DNA of 8,256 nt from Pseudomonadota bacterium (GTDB taxonomy: Bacteria > Desulfobacterota > GWC2-55-46 > JADFVP01): assembly GCA_015222595.1 (NCBI GenBank), contig JADFVP010000130.1, positions 1 through 8,256 on the forward strand. Direction: 5' to 3'. The notes under the pieces are model-generated. The model was not told the origin of the DNA and ran no database searches. It saw only the letters and a program-made list of their open reading frames with translations. The translations under genes and the position numbers were made by a program. Shown here piece by piece: positions 1 through 4,519 of this stretch (within the stretch, counting starts at the first letter, position 1; every line of letters starts with the position of its first letter).

Positions 1-574
1 CGATGTTCAGTACTCCGGCGCCTATTAAGATAGACGAAATTCCGAAGGAGGGTATAAGATAGAAGGCCGTTAAGAGCACGCCAGTGAGTGCGCCGAGCGT
101 ATTTACGGAGTAGAGCCCGCCAACCGCGCGCGCAAAGCCCGCGCTCTTTCTGGCGAGCGTCTTGCTAAGTATAGGAAGCGTTGCGCCCATAAGGGTCGTA
201 GGAATTATAAGTAGCAGTGCGGCCAGTACGAACTTCAAGAGGCTGAGGCCGAAGAAGTCGAAGTCAGCCCTCTGGGCTATAAAGACATAGACCGAGTTGT
301 TTAACGTGATCAGCACTCCAAAGACGAGCGCGTAGATACCTATTCCGAACTCGGCCACTCCGTACCACTTAAAGCCGTCGCCGTACTTGTCTACCCAACG
401 CCCGCCCAAGTAGCCGCCGAGCGCAAGCCCCCCGAAGAAGCAGGTCAGCACGGTGGAGACCGCGAGCACCGTAACGCCGAAGGTCAGCGTAAGGAGTTTG
501 GTCCAGACCACCTGATAGGTCAGCCCCGTGAGGCCGGAACCGAAAAAGAGTATCCATATTGCGAATCTTTGCAT
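1..574 (-). CDS. Fused MFS/spermidine synthase-type membrane protein, N-terminal part (truncated by left edge)
   Basis: I translated this from the minus strand: ATG at 574 opens 191 codons without a stop to the window edge. The protein begins MQRFAIWILFFGSGLTGLTY and continues QVVWTKLL, then PTTLMGATLPILS (about residues 125-137) and GLYSVNTLGALTG (about 153-165). These motifs are typical of the membrane half of fused MFS/spermidine synthase proteins. Hydrophobic segments lie near residues 5-27, 34-57, 73-97, 110-130 and 152-191. Residues 53-66 (GGYLGGRWVDKYGD) resemble the MFS loop motif after TM2. The ATG is preceded by AAAGG about nine bases upstream, a moderate ribosome binding site. In known relatives a cytosolic aminopropyltransferase-like domain follows the membrane part. 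It would lie off the left edge, so its presence and any polyamine or transport role are inferred from family only. Confidence 0.85.
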   Translation of the reverse strand, partial: MQRFAIWILFFGSGLTGLTYQVVWTKLLTLTFGVTVLAVSTVLTCFFGGLALGGYLGGRWVDKYGDGFKWYGVAEFGIGIYALVFGVLITLNNSVYVFIAQRADFDFFGLSLLKFVLAALLLIIPTTLMGATLPILSKTLARKSAGFARAVGGLYSVNTLGALTGVLLTAFYLIPSFGISSILIGAGVLNI

Positions 575-767
575 GCTCGCTAACCTTTCTTGCGAATAAC
601 TTACGAACAACCGGAGCCGAGTGCGCGTTGAATAAGCATAACTAGAGCCCTCAGACCCTCGTTATTCTTACTATTTAAACATATCGGCATACCGCAGGCA
701 ATCTAAAAGAGATTTTGAGTACCTCGTAAAGGGGGTGTAAACAGCAGTAAATAAACGGTTTCGCAGG

Positions 768-797
768 AAAAGAAAAGGAACGAAAAAGGACGAAAAA
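768..797. repeat. Phased A-tracts (likely intrinsically curved DNA)
   Basis: Runs of four or five A residues start at 768, 773, 783 and 793. The last three repeat every 10 bp, helped by a tandem repeat of CGAAAAAG at 781-788 and 791-798. A-tracts in helical phase are known to curve DNA. They lie about 70-100 bp upstream of the start site predicted from the -10 at 857-862. Curvature and any role in transcription are inferred. Confidence 0.45.
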
Positions 798-828
798 GAG
801 GCTCTCTTTTATAGAGAACATAGAGAGA

Positions 829-862
829 GAACGGAGCCGAACGGTAATAACAGTGCTATACT
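829..862 (+). promoter_or_regulatory. Candidate promoter of the cysteine-rich small gene: GAACGG direct repeat plus extended -10
   Basis: TGCTATACT at 854-862 is an extended -10 (TG, one base, TATACT, five of six matches to TATAAT). No good -35 hexamer lies 16-18 bp upstream; the bases there are GAGCCG. Instead GAACGG occurs at 829-834 and 839-844, exactly 10 bp apart on one face of the helix and overlapping the -35 position. This fits an extended -10 promoter helped by an activator. It predicts a start near 869 and a leader of about 54 bases. The regulator is unknown. Confidence 0.4.
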
Positions 863-922
863 TAAATAAAGGCCTGTAATGCGTACGAACAGGTTTAATT
901 AAGATGACGAGGAGGGAGAACA

Positions 923-1102
923 ATGGCAACCACAGGTAGTCTGAATATAGCTGGCGGCCTGAATATAAAAGAAGCGGTCTGCGAGGTCTGCAACAACGTA
1001 GAGGCGGCATGCGTCTGCTGTCCGGAGTGCGGTCACGACTGCCCGCTCGACGTGGGCGAGAGCTTCTGCCCGATCTGCGGAGAAGGACCCGGCGCAGGCT
1101 GA
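923..1102 (+). CDS. Small nine-cysteine zinc-ribbon protein (59 aa)
   Basis: This short ORF has a strong ribosome binding site, GGAGG at 911-915, seven bases before the ATG. The 59-residue product has nine cysteines (C20, C23, C30, C32, C33, C36, C40, C49, C52) plus H38. CPECG (33-37) and FCPICG (48-53) form the two knuckles of a classic zinc ribbon. C20-x2-C23 with C30-x-C32 could make a second four-cysteine metal site. The N-terminus is uncharged and shows LNI twice (7-9 and 13-15). There is no signal peptide or membrane segment, so it is probably cytosolic. It ends 28 bases before the convergent end of the YhaM-like gene. Metal binding is inferred from the cysteine spacing; the function (adaptor, metal chaperone, nucleic-acid or protein contact) is unknown. 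Codon use resembles the neighbours and the cysteine pattern makes chance unlikely. Confidence 0.8.
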   Translation: MATTGSLNIAGGLNIKEAVCEVCNNVEAACVCCPECGHDCPLDVGESFCPICGEGPGAG

Positions 1103-1106
1103 CGAG

Positions 1107-1121
1107 AAGTTCTTTGAACTT
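1107..1121. terminator. Short inverted repeat between convergent genes (weak terminator candidate)
   Basis: AAGTTC (1107-1112) and GAACTT (1116-1121) are a perfect 6-bp inverted repeat around TTT. It sits in the 28-bp gap between the zinc-ribbon gene and the convergent YhaM-like gene. The stem is AT-rich and lacks a proper U-run on either strand, so termination is only suggested by position. Confidence 0.25.
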
Positions 1122-1130
1122 GGGCTCTAT

Positions 1131-2231
1131 TTAGCTGAAGAGATCGAGGTCTTCTTTTTGAGGGTCGGGTTGCGAGTCGGGCTTTGGTTCGGCTCCGGCT
1201 TTGGCCTTGTCCTTTTCGCCAGAAGGCGTTTCACTAGAAGGTGTTTCGCCAGCCGCCTCGCGGGTAACCGCAGGTCTACAAGTATAGATAGCGCGCTCGA
1301 ACATGCGCTGGTACGGGCTCCAGTCCTCTTCTTCGGCGGTAGCATCCATAATCGACATAACGGAGTTGACCTTGGCGTCCATGTCGTCCAAGAAACCGAG
1401 GAGCACGGCTTCGAGGGTCTTGGGCCTCTTCGGCGAGCCGAACTCAAGTAGCGTGTGATGGCTTAGAAGCAGGTGCTTCAGGTGCATCGCAAGGTCTGCC
1501 GGGAATGAGTCGAGTTGCTTTATCTTCTCGTCAACCATCTCGACGCCTATCGTAATATGACCAATCAGCCTGCCCGAATCCGTATAGCCGAAACTCCTTG
1601 AGTACTCAAGCTCGTAGATCTTTCCGATATCATGCAAAATGGCCCCGGCCATCAACAGGTCTTTATGCACCGGAGTCTCGTACTCTTTCGTATAGTGGGC
1701 CGCCACGACGTCAACGAGCGAGCAGATACTGAGCACGTGCTCCACGAGGCCGCCGAGGTACGGATGATGCATCGCCTTTGCAGCAGGCGCGAGCTTGTAC
1801 CTGTTGCGAATCTCCGGGTCGGAGAAGATACTCTTTAAGAGCGCGCGCACGTTAACGTCTTCCATCTGCTCTATCACCGCGTCGAGCGCGACGATCATCT
1901 CTTCCGGGTCGCGCTTCGAGGCGGGCAGGTAGTCTGTCAGCGAATACTCGCCCTCTTTAAGGGAATAGATGTCTGAGACGTTGAGCTGTATGCGCCCCTG
2001 ATACGACACGCCGAAGGCGCGCACCTTTACGACGTCGTCGAGATCGAAGCTCTTTGCCAGAGCCTCGGCATTGTCCCAGACCCGCGCCTCTACCTCGCCG
2101 GTCGAGTCCATTAGGCGCAGGTTAAGATACGCCTTGCCGGTCTTGGAGACACCTGTCTCTTTCTTGGTAACGAGAAAGGAGTCGGAGACCGAGCCCTTCT
2201 CTTTTATGTCTTTCAAAAATATCTTTTTCAT
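1131..2231 (-). CDS. yhaM: YhaM-family 3'-5' exonuclease (OB-fold plus HD domain)
   Basis: The 366-residue protein has two recognisable domains. Residues about 12-90 form an OB-fold nucleic-acid binding domain (SDSFLVTKKE, AYLNLRLMDSTGEVEARVWDN). Residues about 145-315 form an HD phosphohydrolase-type domain with likely metal ligands H165 (LVEH), H200-D201 (AGAILHDIGK), H225, H258-H259 and D285 (FLDDMDAKVNS). This is the architecture of B. subtilis YhaM, a 3'-5' exonuclease of about 314 residues; the gene name is used here at family level. The extra length is a charged low-complexity tail (about 322-360) ending in DLDLFS. I chose the ATG at 2231 because MKKIF fits the family start and GGGTGATC lies nine bases upstream, matching the extended anti-SD. 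A GTG at 2246 overlapping the upstream stop (GTGA) would add five residues. It is the second gene of the operon with the epimerase. Confidence 0.88.
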   Translation of the reverse strand: MKKIFLKDIKEKGSVSDSFLVTKKETGVSKTGKAYLNLRLMDSTGEVEARVWDNAEALAKSFDLDDVVKVRAFGVSYQGRIQLNVSDIYSLKEGEYSLTDYLPASKRDPEEMIVALDAVIEQMEDVNVRALLKSIFSDPEIRNRYKLAPAAKAMHHPYLGGLVEHVLSICSLVDVVAAHYTKEYETPVHKDLLMAGAILHDIGKIYELEYSRSFGYTDSGRLIGHITIGVEMVDEKIKQLDSFPADLAMHLKHLLLSHHTLLEFGSPKRPKTLEAVLLGFLDDMDAKVNSVMSIMDATAEEEDWSPYQRMFERAIYTCRPAVTREAAGETPSSETPSGEKDKAKAGAEPKPDSQPDPQKEDLDLFS

Positions 2232-2242
2232 AACGGTTCGGA

Positions 2243-3196
2243 TCACCCTTCTTTTCCGGCCAGATACCAGTCGATGTAGCGCCCTATTCCCTCTTCTATC
2301 CCGACCTTCGGGTCGAAGCCTATCATCTCTCTGGCCTTAGTAACGTCTGCCGAAGTAACGGGCACGTCGCCCGGAAACTTGTCCATAAAGTCTATCTCGG
2401 CCTTCTTGCCGAGCTTCTCTTCTATTATCTCGATAACGCGGCGAAGCTCCACGGTCTTCGACCCGCCTATGTTTATTATCTCATACGCGTGAGGCGTGTC
2501 TATGGCCCCGACCACGCCGTCTATAATGTCGCCTATGTAGGTGAAGTCCCTAATCGCAGAGCCGTCTCCGTAGACCGGAATACTATGCCCCTCATCGATC
2601 AGGGCCGTGAACTTCGCTATAGCCATGTCGGGCCGGCCTCGCTCGCCGTAGACGGTAAAGAAGCGCAGGCAGGTAACCGGAATATTGTATAGGTGCGAAT
2701 AGGTGTAGAGCATCAGCTCGTTTGCGCGCTTGGTGGCGGCATACGGCGAGATGGGGCACGTCACCGGGTCGCTCTCCGAGAAAGGAACCTTGGAGTTCAG
2801 GCCGTAGACTGAAGAGGAGGAAGCGAAGACGAAGTTCTTCAGCCCAATACCCTTTGCGGCCTCTACGATATTTAGCGTGCCGAGGCCGTTGACCTCTTCG
2901 TACAAAACAGGGTCGTCAATGGACGGGCGCACTCCCGCGCGCGCGGCGATGTGGACGATAACGTCGGGACGCTCCGCAGCCATCACTTCGCTAACGCGTG
3001 CGCCGTCTCTGATATCGAACTCGTGGAGCGTAAAGTTCGGTGAAGTGAGGAGCGCCGAGACGTTTGCGCGCTTTATCGCAGGGTCATAATAGTCGTTAAA
3101 AGAGTCGATAACGACCACCGAGTCTCCGCGCGCAATTAGAACGTCCGATAGGGTCGAGCCGATAAAGCCCGCCCCTCCTGTTACGAGTATCTTCAT
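2243..3196 (-). CDS. NAD-dependent epimerase, probably UDP-glucuronate 4-epimerase
   Basis: The 317-residue protein is an extended short-chain dehydrogenase/reductase. It has the NAD-binding TGGAGFIG motif (G7, G10, G13), SSSSVYG (126-132) and the catalytic pair Y152-x3-K156 (PYAATKRANE). The segments DSFNDYYDPAIKRANV (31-46), RAGVRPSIDDP (86-96) and RFFTVYGERGRPDMA (178-192) are characteristic of UDP-glucuronate 4-epimerases. These interconvert UDP-glucuronate and UDP-galacturonate for capsule, LPS or exopolysaccharide synthesis. It is slightly shorter than the usual 330-340 residues. UDP-glucose 4-epimerase activity is the main alternative. The ATG at 3196 starts right at the Rossmann motif. 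It has no clear ribosome binding site; a GTG at 3214 is possible but adds no conserved sequence. Its stop at 2243 lies 12 bases before the nuclease ATG, so the two are cotranscribed. No other polysaccharide genes are nearby. Confidence 0.9.
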   Translation of the reverse strand: MKILVTGGAGFIGSTLSDVLIARGDSVVVIDSFNDYYDPAIKRANVSALLTSPNFTLHEFDIRDGARVSEVMAAERPDVIVHIAARAGVRPSIDDPVLYEEVNGLGTLNIVEAAKGIGLKNFVFASSSSVYGLNSKVPFSESDPVTCPISPYAATKRANELMLYTYSHLYNIPVTCLRFFTVYGERGRPDMAIAKFTALIDEGHSIPVYGDGSAIRDFTYIGDIIDGVVGAIDTPHAYEIINIGGSKTVELRRVIEIIEEKLGKKAEIDFMDKFPGDVPVTSADVTKAREMIGFDPKVGIEEGIGRYIDWYLAGKEG

Positions 3197-3204
3197 AGTC
3201 TCTG

Positions 3205-3233
3205 ACCGTAACACATGCGTCTTTTTGGGTCAA
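3205..3233 (-). promoter_or_regulatory. Weak candidate promoter of the epimerase-nuclease operon
   Basis: On the minus strand TTGACC (3233-3228, five of six matches to the -35 consensus) is followed after 17 bases by TACGGT (3210-3205), which matches TATAAT only at its key first, second and last bases. It would start transcription near 3198, almost at the ATG of 3196, which also lacks a ribosome binding site. The -10 is poor, so this is tentative. Confidence 0.25.
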
Positions 3234-3316
3234 GAGAGCGCGAGATCTCTTCGTACAAGACAGAGGCGACCTCTCAACCTGGGGTAGAATCGATCATTTC
3301 AATCCGGGGCCTATAG

Positions 3317-3325
3317 TGCTAATAT
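3317..3325 (+). promoter_or_regulatory. Extended -10 promoter candidate for the lipoprotein gene
   Basis: TGCTAATAT is an extended -10 element (TG, one base, TAATAT, which shares the key first, second and last bases of TATAAT). The -35 position 17 bp upstream (3297-3302) reads TTTCAA, a poor match. It predicts a start near 3332 and a leader of about 100 bases before the lipoprotein ATG. Confidence 0.35.
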
Positions 3326-3345
3326 GCTGACGGAAAATTAGAGAC

Positions 3346-3401
3346 GGCTGCAACAGGGGTTAGTCCAGCCTCTTTTCAGTGTGACCGGGGGGGAGAGCCC
3401 C
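3346..3401 (+). promoter_or_regulatory. Two hairpins in the lipoprotein leader
   Basis: GGCTG (3346-3350) pairs with CAGCC (3366-3370) across a 15-base loop and is followed by TCTTTT, a weak terminator-like arrangement. Further down, GGGG (3390-3393) pairs with CCCC (3398-3401) around AGAG, ending 18 bases before the AAGG ribosome binding site. They could act as attenuator or stability elements. I recognise no known riboswitch consensus here. Confidence 0.3.
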
Positions 3402-3431
3402 TAATAGAATTAAGAATAGAAGGGTGGGTCA

Positions 3432-3839
3432 ATGCGTTTAAAGTACAGATGGGTTATGCTTCTTCTTACTATCGTGTTTCTGCAAGCATGCAGTTCGCTA
3501 CCGCTAAAGAGCAGTATACCGCGCCTGAGAGTCGAGTCCGTGCTCTACGGCAGCACAACGCGCCAACCTGCAGGAGCGGACCAGTTTATATCCATATACA
3601 ACTCAAGAGAAGATGTGCCTTATAGGAATGTTGCCGTGGGAGAGGTGACCGTCTCGCCCATGCATTTCGAAGATAACATGGATCTTGCTCCGGCCGTGTC
3701 CGACCCGATAGAGTACGACCCGATAGGGCTGCTCAGAAGGCAGGCAAAAGAGATGGGCGGGACCGGACTGGTCAACGTCAAAAGAGGTACTGAAAAAGGA
3801 GCAAAGTATGTATGGACAGGAGTAGTGATCGGTAAATAA
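3432..3839 (+). CDS. Small outer-membrane-type lipoprotein, function unknown
   Basis: The 135-residue product has a textbook lipoprotein signal: basic n-region (RLKYR), hydrophobic core VMLLLTIVFL, and lipobox LQAC with the lipidated cysteine at residue 20. Serine at the next position favours outer-membrane sorting by the +2 rule known from enterics. The mature part of about 116 residues has no further cysteine and no membrane segment. Its C-terminal half (LLRRQAKEMGGTGLVNVKR, then YVWTGVVIGK) recalls the helix plus beta-strand pattern of small YbjQ-like and related lipoprotein folds (RQAKEMGAxxx followed by a closing GxAV strand). I cannot assign a family with confidence. The start is supported by AAGG at 3420-3423, eight bases before the ATG. 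It is a single-gene unit, divergent from the epimerase operon and convergent with the pilin gene, with 45 bases between stops and no clear terminator. Confidence 0.8.
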   Translation: MRLKYRWVMLLLTIVFLQACSSLPLKSSIPRLRVESVLYGSTTRQPAGADQFISIYNSREDVPYRNVAVGEVTVSPMHFEDNMDLAPAVSDPIEYDPIGLLRRQAKEMGGTGLVNVKRGTEKGAKYVWTGVVIGK

Positions 3840-3884
3840 TCCCCCCTAAACCACTTTCGCTCTTGCCGGCCCGGGGCTCAACTC

Positions 3885-4319
3885 TCAGGGCGCGGGATTG
3901 TTGGCGAAGACCATCCTTCCGTTATAGAAGACGACAGCGTTATTGTCCAGGCCATCAGAGTTGAGCATAGAGGAGTACAACTCTACATTACCGGCTGACA
4001 AGGTGAGCGAGCCGTTGCCGAAGGCCACATTCGCCGTTCTTCGATACCCGCCCGTCTGTAGCATACTGAGCGAGCTTACCGTAGCCGAAGGGTTGTCGGT
4101 AATGTACGCCTGCGCGGCGCTATAGGCGTTCTTTATGTCCATATCCAGCGCTGTTTTGTATGACCGCAGCTGGTATCTCGAGAATACTGGGATAGCAATC
4201 GCTGCGAGTATCGCGATAATTGCCAGCACTATAAGGAGTTCTACGAGCGTAAAGCCCTCTACTCCTCTTGCCCTTTTCAGCAGCCTGTAAACAGACCTAT
4301 TTTCAGTGTTGATATCCAT
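3885..4319 (-). CDS. pilA: Type IVa pilin (PilA-like), prepilin precursor
   Basis: This is a class IVa prepilin. The peptidase site lies in GVEG then FTLVELLIVLAII, with Gly at -1, Phe at +1 and Glu at +5 of the mature protein. From the ATG at 4319 the leader is 22 residues and the mature pilin 122, longer than the truncated Geobacter PilA (about 61) and nearer ordinary pilins. After the hydrophobic helix the segment SYKTALDMDIKNAYSAAQAY followed by ITDNP is typical of deltaproteobacterial PilA proteins. The mature chain has no cysteine, so the usual C-terminal disulfide loop is absent. It could be the main subunit of twitching pili or a minor pilin or pseudopilin. Start choice is uncertain: ATG 4319 has no ribosome binding site, ATG 4331 also lacks one, and TTG 4361 has a good TAAGGTG nine bases upstream but gives a 36-residue leader. 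No pilus assembly genes are in view. Confidence 0.88.
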   Translation of the reverse strand: MDINTENRSVYRLLKRARGVEGFTLVELLIVLAIIAILAAIAIPVFSRYQLRSYKTALDMDIKNAYSAAQAYITDNPSATVSSLSMLQTGGYRRTANVAFGNGSLTLSAGNVELYSSMLNSDGLDNNAVVFYNGRMVFANNPAP

Positions 4320-4329
4320 GTAGGGTATC

Positions 4330-4357
4330 ATTATAGAGCAAAACGTCTCTTTGTAAA
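4330..4357 (-). promoter_or_regulatory. Near-consensus sigma70 promoter just upstream of the pilin start
   Basis: On the minus strand TTTACA (4357-4352, five of six) is followed after 16 bases by a perfect TATAAT (4335-4330). The predicted start is about 4323, which leaves only about four bases before the ATG at 4319. The motif lies inside the coding frame if translation began at TTG 4361. Either the pilin mRNA is nearly leaderless or the promoter match is fortuitous. Confidence 0.45.
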
Positions 4358-4433
4358 GCAACTTTGGTCACACCTTACAGATATGGTTGACCGGGGCGGG
4401 CCGAATAAGAGGAACAGAAAGAGACCGGGGACG

Positions 4434-4464
4434 CAAAGAACCCACCGGCATTCAGGCCGATGGG
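4434..4464 (-). terminator. Intrinsic terminator of the chemoreceptor gene
   Basis: On the minus strand CCCATCGGC (4464-4456) pairs with GCCGGTGGG (4449-4441) around a six-base loop: nine pairs, one of them G-U, GC-rich, followed by TTCTTT. It lies 56 bases after the chemoreceptor stop and about 110 bases before the pilin start, separating the two co-oriented genes. On the plus strand the G-U pair becomes a C-A mismatch and no T-run follows, so it acts on the minus strand. Confidence 0.7.
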
Positions 4465-4519
4465 CTCTGCGGGACTTTTACCCCAGTACCAGTGCTATAT
4501 ACCTGCCAACAAGAATTCT

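Larger units (their letters stand above)
575..922. other. Intergenic region between divergent genes
   Basis: About 350 bases with no convincing gene separate the membrane protein (minus) from the cysteine-rich small protein (plus). A 111-codon minus-strand frame across it has no ribosome binding site, no recognisable domain, and reads through the plus-strand promoter and start. The region is AT- and purine-rich around 765-830. It holds phased A-tracts, short inverted repeats (TCTCT at 803-807 with AGAGA at 813-817), a direct repeat and an extended -10 motif. I found no convincing sigma70 promoter for the minus-strand gene. Confidence 0.6.

Noticed and set aside
675..1010. 111-codon minus-strand ORF across the intergenic region
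   Set aside because: It has no ribosome binding site, a composition biased to Arg/Leu/Ser, and it runs antisense through the well-supported zinc-ribbon gene and its promoter.
1158..1451. Plus-strand ORFs antisense to the YhaM-like, epimerase and chemoreceptor genes
   Set aside because: They are mirror frames of clearly coding GC-biased genes, with no SD and no domain-like sequence.
3193..3216. Seven-codon ORF ending in an ATGA overlap with the epimerase start
   Set aside because: It lacks a ribosome binding site, is very short, and chance overlaps of this kind are frequent.
3840..3884. Terminator between the convergent lipoprotein and pilin genes
   Set aside because: The GC-rich stretch around CCGGCCCGGGGC does not give a clean stem followed by a T-run on either strand.
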